The notes under the pieces were generated by a model. It was not told where the DNA came from, made no database searches, and was given only the letters and a program-made list of their open reading frames with translations. This document shows, piece by piece, positions 44,069-52,431 of a stretch of DNA of 64,000 nucleotides. This stretch comes from Allotamlana fucoidanivorans. Its GTDB lineage: Bacteria > Bacteroidota > Bacteroidia > Flavobacteriales > Flavobacteriaceae. How positions within the stretch are numbered: position 1 is the stretch's first letter; the number at the start of each line of letters is the position of its first letter. The position numbers were made by a program, and so were the translations under genes. The stretch covers positions 154,002 through 218,001 of the forward strand of contig NZ_VDCS01000009.1 in NCBI RefSeq assembly GCF_006265225.1, given 5' to 3'.

Positions 44069-45555
44069 TTTTACAAACATTAATTATTTTTATTTATAGC
44101 ATATCGCTACTACTAATTTTCATGTATGCCTTAGCACAATTAAATCTTCTGTTTAATTATTTGTCTTCAAAAAAAGTTAAAGACAACTGCCCTAAATTAG
44201 ACTTATCTAAACCAGAAGAAACACCTTATGTGACCATTCAGCTTCCGGTATATAACGAAATGTATGTCATGGAACGCTTGTTGGATAACATAGCCCAAAT
44301 TGAATATCCTAAAAACAAACTAGAGATTCAGGTATTAGACGACTCTACTGATGAAACTGTATTAACCACCAAACAACATATTGAGCAACTTCAAGCCACA
44401 GGACTCGATATAAAACATATTACCAGAACAAACCGAAAAGGATTTAAAGCAGGTGCTCTAAAAGAAGGCCTTGAAATTGCCAAAGGCGATATAATTGCCA
44501 TATTCGATTCAGATTTTTTACCAAAAAAAGATTGGCTAAAACAAACCGTGCCTTATTTTAAAGACCCTGAAATTGGTGTAGTACAAACACGCTGGGGGCA
44601 TATTAATAGAAACTATTCCATACTAACCAAAATTCAAGCTTTTGCCTTAGATGCTCATTTTACTTTAGAACAAACAGGCAGAAACAGTAAAGGCCATTTT
44701 ATAAACTTTAATGGTACTGCTGGTATATGGAGAAAAGCATGCATCATTGACGCCGGAAATTGGGAAGGTGATACACTTACTGAAGATTTAGACCTAAGCT
44801 ATCGTGCTCAATTAAAAAATTGGAAATTCAAATATTTAGAAGATGTTGAAACACCTGCTGAATTACCTATAGTTATTAGTGCGGCAAGATCACAGCAATT
44901 TAGATGGAATAAAGGCGGTGCCGAAAACTTTAGAAAAATGTTGGGTCGCCTAATAAAAAGTTCTAATATTTCGACAAAAACAAAATTACATGGTTTGTTG
45001 CACTTACTAAATAGCACCATGTTTTTAAATGTACTCATTGTTGGCGTATTAAGCATTCCCATGCTTTACATTAAAAATGAATATGCCCATTTAAGACCGT
45101 ATTTTTATATCATGAGTTTCTTTGTGATGAGTACCATAATTTTCTTTATATGTTATTGGTTTATGTACAAGAATATTTATGGTGGAGGCTTTAAAAACTT
45201 CTTTCGGTATATAGGCATGTTTTTCGTGTTTTTCTCAATAGCTATGGGTTTTTCCCTTCATAACTCTATAGCGGTTTTAGAAGGCCACTGGGGAAAGAAA
45301 AGTGAATTTGTACGTACCCCAAAATTTAATCTAAAAAAGTATAAAGACAACTGGAAGCACAATAAATACCTGAGAAAAAACATTTCAGTCAATGTGGTTT
45401 TTGAAGGCTTGCTTATGCTCTATTTTGGTTTTGGTATGTACAGTGCCTTTATTGTAGGCAACCAAGGAGGTGATTTTGGGCTTTTTCCGTTTCACCTGAT
45501 GCTTTTCATAGGTTTTGGTTATGTGTTTTTTAAATCTTTAGCCTCAAAAGTTTAA
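44065..45555 (+). CDS. Membrane glycosyltransferase family 2, cellulose-synthase-like
   Basis: This is a 496-residue processive-type GT2 protein. One N-terminal transmembrane helix is followed by the cytosolic catalytic domain: VTIQLPVYNEMYVMERLLDNI, VLDDSTDETV, IAIFDSDFLPKKDWL and FNGTAGIWRKACI with the base ED in TLTEDLDLSYRAQ. The QFRWNKGGAEN motif corresponds to the Q(Q/R)xRW product-binding site. Several helices close the chain. It is close to the glucomannan/ceramide glucosyltransferase-like group (CSLA-like). It is the last gene of the operon and ends 4 bases from the convergent gene. Confidence 0.87.
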   Translation: MILQTLIIFIYSISLLLIFMYALAQLNLLFNYLSSKKVKDNCPKLDLSKPEETPYVTIQLPVYNEMYVMERLLDNIAQIEYPKNKLEIQVLDDSTDETVLTTKQHIEQLQATGLDIKHITRTNRKGFKAGALKEGLEIAKGDIIAIFDSDFLPKKDWLKQTVPYFKDPEIGVVQTRWGHINRNYSILTKIQAFALDAHFTLEQTGRNSKGHFINFNGTAGIWRKACIIDAGNWEGDTLTEDLDLSYRAQLKNWKFKYLEDVETPAELPIVISAARSQQFRWNKGGAENFRKMLGRLIKSSNISTKTKLHGLLHLLNSTMFLNVLIVGVLSIPMLYIKNEYAHLRPYFYIMSFFVMSTIIFFICYWFMYKNIYGGGFKNFFRYIGMFFVFFSIAMGFSLHNSIAVLEGHWGKKSEFVRTPKFNLKKYKDNWKHNKYLRKNISVNVVFEGLLMLYFGFGMYSAFIVGNQGGDFGLFPFHLMLFIGFGYVFFKSLASKV

Positions 45556-45559
45556 AGTC

Positions 45560-46339
45560 TCAAAACGATTTAATAACTCTTAATACAGCAGAAGCTTCTG
45601 GGGTACTGCCTTTTGCAAATTTAGGTCCAAAGCCCAATTGCGTAGCGAAACCACTTCCAAATTCATAATGTACTTGCGGAAGCACAAGTAGTTCCATGTC
45701 ATTACTATCTATTTTCTGAATCATAGGATTGGTATTATTCAATTCTAAGCCTACAACCGTATGTTCATTCACATCGGCAAAAAGCGAAGCATTCAGAACA
45801 ATGGTGTTTTTCTTTCTTGCGGCATCTTTACCTGTTTCAATCATAACACCAAACAGACCAATAGCACTCCAAACCTCATTGAACCGATAGGCCGGAACGT
45901 AGAGAAAATTTAGTTCTAAAATATCATCGTGAATATACTGTTCGGCAATAACCTGAATACCATGTATAAACTGATTGTTTTTTGATGCGCCTATAGTCCA
46001 TTGAATAGCTGCTTTAAACGCTTCTAATTCAAAATTCTCCATAGGAAATTCTAATTCTACGGCGAAACCATCAAACATAGCATATTCAATCTCGGGAGCC
46101 CATTCCACTTTTCTGCTAGACGTTTTATTTAACGGAAAATCGGCCAATGAATTTATTTCTAATTCGCCTTGTTTTGCACCCAAACCACGCACCAAATCAA
46201 ACATTAAAGGCTCTGGAATGCGAACAGTTTCATTGACAACTTCTTGACAATGAGACGAATACCCTAAAACAAAAAGAATAACCCATAAAACAGCTGTCTT
46301 ATTAAAAGGGCTAAAGACGCTTATTTTTAAAAAACTCAT
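45560..46339 (-). CDS. Uncharacterised outer membrane protein
   Basis: This is a 259-residue protein with a signal peptide (hydrophobic AVLWVILFVLGYSSHCQ, about residues 15-31). The mature part has an alternating pattern of strands (VEWAPEIEYAMFDGFAVELEFPME, VGLELNNTNPM) and ends in LRVIKSF. It probably forms a small beta-barrel. I do not recognise the family. It is convergent with the glycosyltransferase operon and lies downstream of a remnant of a cytochrome-peroxidase-like gene; barrel proteins of this sort can occur with such genes, but no intact partner is present. Confidence 0.65.
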   Translation of the reverse strand: MSFLKISVFSPFNKTAVLWVILFVLGYSSHCQEVVNETVRIPEPLMFDLVRGLGAKQGELEINSLADFPLNKTSSRKVEWAPEIEYAMFDGFAVELEFPMENFELEAFKAAIQWTIGASKNNQFIHGIQVIAEQYIHDDILELNFLYVPAYRFNEVWSAIGLFGVMIETGKDAARKKNTIVLNASLFADVNEHTVVGLELNNTNPMIQKIDSNDMELLVLPQVHYEFGSGFATQLGFGPKFAKGSTPEASAVLRVIKSF

Positions 46340-46667
46340 ACGATTAAATTTTTTGAGTGATAACCCAGTAAAACCAAATAATATCCGTTAACACCTTTTA
46401 TTTTCTTTAGGCCGTTCAAAGTTTTAAACGGCAATATAAATCAGTTTTAACGAAATTAAGATATTTTTTTTTCAGCGCAAAGCTCGTTGAAGTTTCAAGA
46501 CCTCAACTCCTTTAATAAAAACACCTAAATTAAAAGAAGGCCTAGTCAAAATATCCTTAAACTTAATATTTTTTTTGAATACAAATACAATTCAAAACAT
46601 AAAAAACAGTAAAGCCTAACTTTACTGTTTTTATTTTCACTACTTCGATTAGGTGATTTACAAAACA
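46340..46667. other. Non-coding region
   Basis: This stretch of 328 bases is AT-rich. It contains a hairpin GCCGTT/AACGGC at 46411-46432 and the terminator at 46602-46632. Nothing else is supported. Confidence 0.5.
46602..46632 (-). terminator. Terminator downstream of the cytochrome-like remnant
   Basis: The 13-bp stem AAAAACAGTAAAG with loop CCTAA has an A run and a T run at its ends. It lies 35 bases past the stop codon of the small leftward frame at 46668-46886, a sign that a transcribed gene once ended here. Confidence 0.75.
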
Positions 46668-46886
46668 CTACAAACACATCATATATGCGGTAATAGCCCT
46701 TTTCTCTTCTTTTGTTAATTTCAGTCCAAAAATTAAATTAAAAAACTCAGTCGCATCGTCTAAAGTTGGCAACCTTCCATCATACAAATACAGTAGAGAA
46801 TCCTTTATTCCTCTAAAAAGAAAAGTTTTATCAGGGCCTTCTGGCCGTCCTTTGTAAAAGCGGTCCCATAATGACATATAGCACAT
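46668..46886 (-). pseudogene. C-terminal fragment resembling a cytochrome c peroxidase/MauG-type protein
   Basis: The frame encodes 72 residues. LFRGIKDSLLYLYDGRLPTLDDATEFFNLI and the final EEKRAITAYMMCL resemble the C-terminal end of di-heme peroxidases, where a motif of the type 'LRG...PYLHDGR..TLEDxVEFFN' is common. The heme motif CxxCH is missing and no N-terminal domains lie upstream in frame. The ATG is preceded by AAAGGAAA, so a short product may still be made. I think a decayed remnant is more likely than a complete small protein. Confidence 0.5.
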
Positions 46887-46910
46887 GTTGCTTTTCCTTT
46901 AAATAAGTTT

Positions 46911-47114
46911 TTAATTAGGTTGTCCACTTAAAACAGTTTGAAAAAAATGATCGAGTCTATGAAGATCAATCTGGGCATCCTTTGAAATCTTTTATTTTTC
47001 CAAATAAGGTGTCTCCCTTAAGGTAATGATATAACCAGCATTATAGCCTTTTTGAGCTACAAGCATATTACACATCACACAAAATAAGGGTATCAGCAAG
47101 ATTCTGTTCTTCAT
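46911..47114 (-). pseudogene. Decayed secreted-protein gene with signal peptide and frameshift
   Basis: Starting at 47114, MKNRILLIPLFCVMCNMLVA is a good signal peptide, followed by QKGYNAGYIITL. The frame then gives RETPYLEK and stops at 46992. A one-base shift after GYIITL restores GDTLFGKIKDFKG, the start typical of a common Bacteroidota secreted family, until a stop at 46966. Past the first stop the original frame continues to 46913 with KISKDAQIDLHRLDHFFQTV. I read this as a gene broken by a single-base deletion and further decay. It adjoins the cytochrome-like remnant. Confidence 0.55.
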
Positions 47115-47232
47115 ATAACGTTTTTAATCTTGTCTCAAAAATTATACCTCATTGAATTACACACTGTATTTAAGGGCCAAATCTCATATTTACTTGATTA
47201 TTAGATTTTATAAATGAAACTAACAATAGTAT

Positions 47233-47240
47233 TATATTTG
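47233..47240 (+). promoter_or_regulatory. -7 element directly before the mannosyltransferase gene
   Basis: TATATTTG is a perfect match to the Bacteroidota -7 box and ends only 4 bases before the ATG at 47245, so the transcript would be leaderless or nearly so. No -33 TTG at the right distance is visible. Confidence 0.45.
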
Positions 47241-47244
47241 ATTC

Positions 47245-48621
47245 ATGCTAACACATTCCAATCTTCTTAAATGCAACAATCTTTTTATCATCGTGGCGCT
47301 TTTGTGCGCCTCACTTTACAGCTTTTTTGCATATATAGTAGTTAGAACAGATTACATAAAACTGGTTGGTCTTTACGCTATTCTCTTTGGCTTATTTTAT
47401 TACAGTGTTAAACACTTTAATAATAGTCCAAAAATCTTAACCTATATGGCCTTTGGATTCAGAGTCATTTTTATTGTAGCCATACCTAATTTATCACAAG
47501 ATTTTTTCCGATTTATTTGGGACGGCAGGATGATTTTAGAAGGTTACAATCCTTATCTATACACTGTGCAATCTTTTTTTGACAACGGGCAACTACCTAT
47601 CCATCAAGCCGAAGCATTGCGCCATGGGATGGGCGATTTAAACGCTAGCCATTTCACAAATTACCCTCCTGTAAACCAATTATGTTTTGCCGTAGCGGCG
47701 CTATGGTCTTCTAAAAGTATTTTAGGATCTGTGGTTATTATGCGCCTATTGATTATTTCGGCCGATTTTGGAACACTTTTCTTTGGTCAAAAACTACTTA
47801 AACAACTTAAAATGCCTTCTTATTATATCTTTTGGTATATTTTGAACCCTTTTATTATCATTGAACTTACAGGGAATTTACATTTTGAAGGAGTTATGAT
47901 TTTCTTCCTTGTTTGGAGTCTGTATTTGCTCCATATCCGCAAATGGTATTGGGCTGCTGTTACTTTAGCTTTATCCATTTCGGTAAAATTAATACCACTC
48001 ATATTTCTTCCATTATTTCTTCAATGGTTTATTAATCTATATGGAATAAAACCAGGGATAAAACGCTTAATCGCTTTTTATGGGTTAGTTCTTTTATGTA
48101 CCTTATCACTTTTTGTACCTTTTTATTCTTCTAAATTTGTTCATAATTATACACAGACAGTAGCACTTTGGTTTCAAAATTTTGAATTTAACGCTAGCCT
48201 TTATTATATAGCAAGAGAGCTAGGCTATAAGTTTAGAGGCTACAATGAAATAGAAATTATTGGAAAGGTAATACCCGTATTGGTTTTAGCGGTTACGCTC
48301 ACTATAACTTTTTTGCGAAATAATAAAACCACAGCAAGATTAATAACAGCCATGCTTATGGTGTTGACCCTTTATTATTTTATGGCAACAACTGTTCATC
48401 CTTGGTACATAGCTACTTTACTTATACTGGCTGTGTTTACCAAATATAAGTTCCCTTTAGTTTGGAGTGGTGTTATTATACTTAGCTATTTAGCTTATTT
48501 AAACTTAAATAAACCAGATAAATCTGAAAACTTCGTGATTATTGCTCTTGAATACCTTCTTGTTTACGGTGTTTTTATCTGGGACATTTTTATAAAAAAA
48601 GCCCCAAAAACAGGAGCTTAA
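47245..48621 (+). CDS. Polytopic mannosyltransferase-like protein (GT-C, MptB/GT87 type)
   Basis: This is a 458-residue membrane protein with about ten or more hydrophobic helices and GT-C features. The first loop has SQDFFRFIWDGRMILEGYNP, the acidic motif expected for polyprenol-phosphate-dependent transferases, and the membrane core carries NPFIIIELTGNLHFEGVMIF. The C-terminus has TTVHPWYIATLLIL. It would use a lipid-linked sugar on the outer face of the inner membrane. The GT2 enzyme at 43.4 kb could supply such a donor. A -7 box lies almost against the start codon. Confidence 0.82.
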   Translation: MLTHSNLLKCNNLFIIVALLCASLYSFFAYIVVRTDYIKLVGLYAILFGLFYYSVKHFNNSPKILTYMAFGFRVIFIVAIPNLSQDFFRFIWDGRMILEGYNPYLYTVQSFFDNGQLPIHQAEALRHGMGDLNASHFTNYPPVNQLCFAVAALWSSKSILGSVVIMRLLIISADFGTLFFGQKLLKQLKMPSYYIFWYILNPFIIIELTGNLHFEGVMIFFLVWSLYLLHIRKWYWAAVTLALSISVKLIPLIFLPLFLQWFINLYGIKPGIKRLIAFYGLVLLCTLSLFVPFYSSKFVHNYTQTVALWFQNFEFNASLYYIARELGYKFRGYNEIEIIGKVIPVLVLAVTLTITFLRNNKTTARLITAMLMVLTLYYFMATTVHPWYIATLLILAVFTKYKFPLVWSGVIILSYLAYLNLNKPDKSENFVIIALEYLLVYGVFIWDIFIKKAPKTGA

Positions 48622-48641
48622 TGTTGTGTAATTTTCTTTTA

Positions 48642-49004
48642 TCAATGTTTTTCTAAATCAGTAATAATATGCTTATCATCATGCTCTTCTTTTGTAAAAT
48701 TATCGTCTTTATTAAACGTAATTTTAAAAAACGTTCCTACCAAAGCATCTGATTTTAAATCATACTTTTTCAACGCTTTGGGTTTTATTTCATGAAATGT
48801 GAAAGTCGTTATATTCCCCTTTTTGTCTTTTTTCTCAAAAGTATAGCCTGTATCTGTATACCCCTTGTAGTCCGCATAAACAACTAAACCTTCTTGGTAT
48901 ACCTCTATATTACAACTTTTATTTGTTTCAATATCTGCTTTAAAACTTGAAAGCGTCATAATACTCAATGCGAAAACGCTCAGAACCATTATTTTTTTCA
49001 TCAT
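48642..49004 (-). CDS. Small secreted protein, paralogue of the 49.9-kb gene
   Basis: This is a 120-residue protein with a signal peptide (MMKKIMVLSVFALSIMTLSS). The mature part has FHEIKPKALKKYDLKSDALVGTFFKITF, which aligns with FEEVHPRVLKQFDLKNDKSLIDLNFRISF in the small cytoplasmic protein at 49927-50148. I do not recognise the family. Either of two adjacent ATG codons may start translation. It lies about 120 bases past the end of the RMD1-like gene on the same strand and is convergent with the mannosyltransferase gene. Confidence 0.7.
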   Translation of the reverse strand: MMKKIMVLSVFALSIMTLSSFKADIETNKSCNIEVYQEGLVVYADYKGYTDTGYTFEKKDKKGNITTFTFHEIKPKALKKYDLKSDALVGTFFKITFNKDDNFTKEEHDDKHIITDLEKH

Positions 49005-49124
49005 TTTTATTTCAGTTTTTAATTATACATTGGTGCTTGCAAAGAAATTTCAAAAACCATACCACAAAAACAGTTATAAACTACCTTTTAAATATACGGC
49101 TTATTATCCTATTGAAAAAAACGC

Positions 49125-49904
49125 CTATGTAAAAAACTTTACCACAAACAAATCTAACACCTCAATAACGATAAGAATAATGATGATCCACTCCAGCAAA
49201 CTACTCTCTTTATGATCCATAATATCTTTAAAAAGCTCTAGATTTTCTTTAATGATTTCTATTCTGTCGTGGATTAATCGATACCTATCTTTTAAATCAA
49301 AAGAGCGTTTTAAATCTAGATTAAGCCTATTAAGCGCTTCATTTTCCCAAGTGATATCGGGCGAATCAAAAATATAAAGGTTTTCAGAAATCTTGTTTTT
49401 TATGTTAAGTACCTTACCTATAAAGCGCTTTAACTTATGTCCAGAAATATCTAACTTCCCTTTCTCCTCAAGGTATAAGGTATGTTTATTCGTTTCTATT
49501 AATAATTCTTCAGTAATTTCTGAATACCTATTTAGAGCGACAGACTGTGAGGCATTTAACATCACCAAACGAATCATTTCCTGATCTAAACTAGGAAGAA
49601 TAACACTGTCAAATTGAACTTTTAAGATACCAGATTTAACAAAGACTTGTACTGAATCAGATAATTTTTCGGAAAAGTAATGACTACAAAAAGGGGTTAT
49701 TTCTTTTAATGCCATTTCAATTTCAGCACTGGTCATATTGAAAAAACAGACCATGCCATACTGAAATATGTAAACAAACTGATTGTTTGAACTTTTATAA
49801 TAAAGTTCGTCGCTATCTTGAAACAGCAGTTGCCACGGCAACTGCTGTTTACTAGTTTTTATATTGATAGCACTAGCTACTTGGTAAGCAACTACTGAAT
49901 ACAT
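49125..49904 (-). CDS. RMD1/DUF155 family protein
   Basis: This is a 259-residue protein of the RMD1/YagE-like (DUF155) family. The N-terminal region (LPWQLLFQDSDELYYKS, FVYIFQYGMVCFFNM) and the conserved C-terminal block WENEALNRLNLDLKRSFDLKDRYRLIHDRI are typical. A single C-terminal transmembrane helix (LLEWIIIILIVIEVLDLFV) anchors it with most of the chain in the cytoplasm. In eukaryotes relatives act in mitochondria; the bacterial role is unknown. It is the last gene of a run that begins with speA, 22 bases after the preceding small gene. Confidence 0.85.
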   Translation of the reverse strand: MYSVVAYQVASAINIKTSKQQLPWQLLFQDSDELYYKSSNNQFVYIFQYGMVCFFNMTSAEIEMALKEITPFCSHYFSEKLSDSVQVFVKSGILKVQFDSVILPSLDQEMIRLVMLNASQSVALNRYSEITEELLIETNKHTLYLEEKGKLDISGHKLKRFIGKVLNIKNKISENLYIFDSPDITWENEALNRLNLDLKRSFDLKDRYRLIHDRIEIIKENLELFKDIMDHKESSLLEWIIIILIVIEVLDLFVVKFFT

Positions 49905-49926
49905 TATGAATTGTAATAAACATGTT

Positions 49927-50148
49927 TTAGAGTGGCTTTAAACTTTCTACTCTGTATATGGGATTATCATCATCACCATCTTCTACAAAAGATATTCTAA
50001 AGTTTAAATCAATTAAGCTTTTGTCATTTTTTAAATCGAATTGTTTTAATACTCTTGGATGCACTTCCTCAAAAGCCAATTCTTCTCCATTTTCAAACCA
50101 AAAATTGTAATAACCGTTTTTGTAAGACTTAAAAACAGCAGTTCTCAT
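49927..50148 (-). CDS. Small cytoplasmic protein, paralogue of the 48.6-kb gene
   Basis: This 73-residue protein has no signal peptide and consists almost entirely of the domain that also makes up the C-terminal part of the secreted protein at 48642-49004: FEEVHPRVLKQFDLKNDKSL followed by FRISFVEDGD. The function is unknown. It sits 29 bases after the acidic protein gene and 22 before the RMD1-like gene, so it belongs to the same transcript as the polyamine genes. Confidence 0.72.
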   Translation of the reverse strand: MRTAVFKSYKNGYYNFWFENGEELAFEEVHPRVLKQFDLKNDKSLIDLNFRISFVEDGDDDNPIYRVESLKPL

Positions 50149-50177
50149 GATGTATAATTAATTATATTAGTGTTTAT

Positions 50178-50522
50178 TTATTCTTCTTCATCATCCATAC
50201 TAGGGGGTTGAATGGCTTCTGGATCATCATCAGCAAAATCTTCATAATCTTCAACATCATAATTCTCCATCGTTACAGATAATTTAGAACTTACCTTTAC
50301 AAGGTATTTAGTGTCTTCTGTAGTTACTTCAACCGCTTCAATCATATCGTTATGTTGATTTCTAAAAGATATAATATCGTCATCATCATACCCATCAGGA
50401 TAACGTTCTACCAATAAGGCCAATATTTCTGGCGTAAGCTTTTTGAAATCAACTATAACACGCTTTAAATTATCATTTCTATGTTTCATGTTCGGTTTTA
50501 TTGTTTTTTCTGATTTGGTCAT
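50178..50522 (-). CDS. Conserved small acidic protein
   Basis: This 114-residue protein has KRVIVDFKKLTPEILALLVE, a DDDDIISFRNQHN segment and a strongly acidic C-terminus (DDEEE). No signal peptide, membrane segment or known catalytic motif is seen. It begins 2 bases past the stop codon of the deoxyhypusine-synthase-like gene, which argues for translational coupling; an ATG at residue 12 (MKHRNDNLKRV) is an alternative start. I do not know its function. Confidence 0.75.
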   Translation of the reverse strand: MTKSEKTIKPNMKHRNDNLKRVIVDFKKLTPEILALLVERYPDGYDDDDIISFRNQHNDMIEAVEVTTEDTKYLVKVSSKLSVTMENYDVEDYEDFADDDPEAIQPPSMDDEEE

Positions 50523-50524
50523 TT

Positions 50525-51511
50525 TTACTTGCCCAAAAGATAAGCAAAAATTAAAGGCGCAACAATAGTTGCATCACTTTCTATGATAAATTTTGGGGTA
50601 TCTATATCTAGCTTTCCCCACGTGATTTTTTCATTTGGTACTGCTCCAGAATACGAACCATAGCTTGTTGTTGAATCACTTATTTGACAAAAATAGCTCC
50701 AAAAAGGGGTATCTGTACGTTCCATATCTTGATACAACATAGGTACAACACATATAGGAAAATCTCCTGCAATACCACCTCCTATTTGAAAGAAACCAAT
50801 GCCTTTTTCTGAATTCTCAGTATACCAATCTGCTAAAAAGGTCATATACTCAATACCAGATTTCATGGTACTTGCCTTTAATTCACCTTTTAAAACGTAG
50901 CTTGCAAAAATATTTCCCATAGTACTATCTTCCCAACCAGGGCATACAATAGGTAAATTCTTTTCGGCAGCAGCATACATCCATGAATCTTTTATATCAA
51001 TTTCATAATACTGTTCTAATACGCCTGACAACAACATTTTATACATATACTCATGAGGCAAATAACGCTCTCCTTTAGCTTCAGCTTCTTGCCATATTTT
51101 AAAAATATGTTGTTGTAATCTGCGGAAGGCTTCTTCTTCGGGAATACAGGTATCTGTTACACGATTTAATCCTTTTTCTAATAAATCCCATTCTTCTTGA
51201 GGCGTTAAATCACGGTAATTAGGCACACGTTTGTAATGCGAATGTGCTACTAGATTCATGATATCCTCCTCAAGGTTAGCACCTGTACATGAAATAATTT
51301 GGACTTTATCTTGACGAATCATTTCAGCAAAACTTTTCCCTAATTCAGCTGTACTCATTGCTCCTGCTAATGACACTAACATTTTTGCCCCACTATTTAA
51401 CTGCGCTTCATAACCTTTTGCTGCATCAACCAATGTTGCAGCATTGAAATGCAAATAATGAGTTTCTATAAATTGTGAAATAGGCCCTTTGCTAGTAATC
51501 ATTTTCTTCAA
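50525..51511 (-). CDS. Deoxyhypusine synthase-like protein
   Basis: This is a 328-residue NAD-dependent protein of the deoxyhypusine synthase family. SLAGAMSTAELGKSFAEMI and IISCTGANLEEDIMNLV form the nucleotide-binding part; NLPIVCPGWEDSTMGNIFA and FQIGGGIAGDFP are conserved; the catalytic Lys lies in NEKITWGKLDID. Bacteria lack eIF5A, so the bacterial members presumably act on free polyamines, for example in aminobutyl transfer to make homospermidine or spermidine-like products. The location right after speB (20-base overlap) supports a polyamine role. The exact product is not known. Confidence 0.88.
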   Translation of the reverse strand: MKKMITSKGPISQFIETHYLHFNAATLVDAAKGYEAQLNSGAKMLVSLAGAMSTAELGKSFAEMIRQDKVQIISCTGANLEEDIMNLVAHSHYKRVPNYRDLTPQEEWDLLEKGLNRVTDTCIPEEEAFRRLQQHIFKIWQEAEAKGERYLPHEYMYKMLLSGVLEQYYEIDIKDSWMYAAAEKNLPIVCPGWEDSTMGNIFASYVLKGELKASTMKSGIEYMTFLADWYTENSEKGIGFFQIGGGIAGDFPICVVPMLYQDMERTDTPFWSYFCQISDSTTSYGSYSGAVPNEKITWGKLDIDTPKFIIESDATIVAPLIFAYLLGK

Positions 51512-52427
51512 ATTTTAATGGGTTCTTTTTTTGTTCTGTTATTTGAAAGGCGTTATCATATTCATCATTTATTTCATCATTCATAAACTTATAGCTTAAC
51601 ATTTTATAATATAATTTAGCCGCTAAAAAGTCTGATGATTTTTCCTTTTTGTTCGGACAAAGCTCAACAATATCAAAACCTACTACATTTTTTTCTTCAA
51701 ACACTTGCTTTAAAAAGTCTAAGGTTTCATACCACAAAAGGCCGCCCGGTTCTGGGGTTCCTGTGCTTGGTAATATAGACGGATCAAAGGCATCTAAATC
51801 AAATGTGATAAACACATTATCTGTCATCTGATCAATAGCTGCATCCATCCAAGAATCATCAACAGCCATATCATGTGCAAAATATGTTTTATCTTCATCC
51901 ATCACGGTTTTTTCCATAATATCCATAGAGCGTATACCAACCTGAATTAAATTAGTGGTTTGACTCGCTTCATAAACGGCACAAGCATGATTACAGGTAG
52001 AGCCTTCGTATGACTGACGTAAATCGGCATGCGCATCAATATGTAATACGGTTAAACTAGGATACATTTCATTAAATGCTCTAATTGTTCCTATTGAGAT
52101 GGAGTGCTCGCCACCAAAAATGGTTACAAACTTGTTCTTTTTTATGTATTTTTTTGTGGTTTGATGCACCGCTTCAACCATAGCTTCTGGCGACGCATTT
52201 TCTGTAACAGCTTCAGTTAAATACACCCCTTGTTGGTATACTTCTGTACCTGTTTCTATATCATAAAGCTCCATATTCTCTGAAGCTTCTAAAAAAGCTT
52301 TTGGTCCTTTATCTGCTCCTTTTTGCCACGTACTTGTACCATCATAAGGCACTGGGATTAAAACAATTTTAGCCTGTTCTAATTTTGCAAATTCCTCTGG
52401 AATTCCTGCGTATGTTTTCACTTTCAT
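51492..52427 (-). CDS. speB: Agmatinase (SpeB-like ureohydrolase)
   Basis: This is a 311-residue Mn-dependent ureohydrolase that would split agmatine into putrescine and urea. The metal-binding motifs are GGEHSISIG, VLHIDAHADLRQSY and FITFDLDAFDPSILPSTGTP. It lies 4 bases after speA, whose product agmatine is the natural substrate, and overlaps the next gene by 20 bases. Arginase activity is not excluded from sequence, but the gene order makes agmatinase the better call. Confidence 0.92.
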   Translation of the reverse strand: MKVKTYAGIPEEFAKLEQAKIVLIPVPYDGTSTWQKGADKGPKAFLEASENMELYDIETGTEVYQQGVYLTEAVTENASPEAMVEAVHQTTKKYIKKNKFVTIFGGEHSISIGTIRAFNEMYPSLTVLHIDAHADLRQSYEGSTCNHACAVYEASQTTNLIQVGIRSMDIMEKTVMDEDKTYFAHDMAVDDSWMDAAIDQMTDNVFITFDLDAFDPSILPSTGTPEPGGLLWYETLDFLKQVFEEKNVVGFDIVELCPNKKEKSSDFLAAKLYYKMLSYKFMNDEINDEYDNAFQITEQKKNPLKFEENDY

Positions 52428-52431
52428 GGGT

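Noticed and set aside
46668..46886. A functional c-type cytochrome
   Set aside because: No CxxCH heme motif and no signal peptide; only the C-terminal similarity remains.
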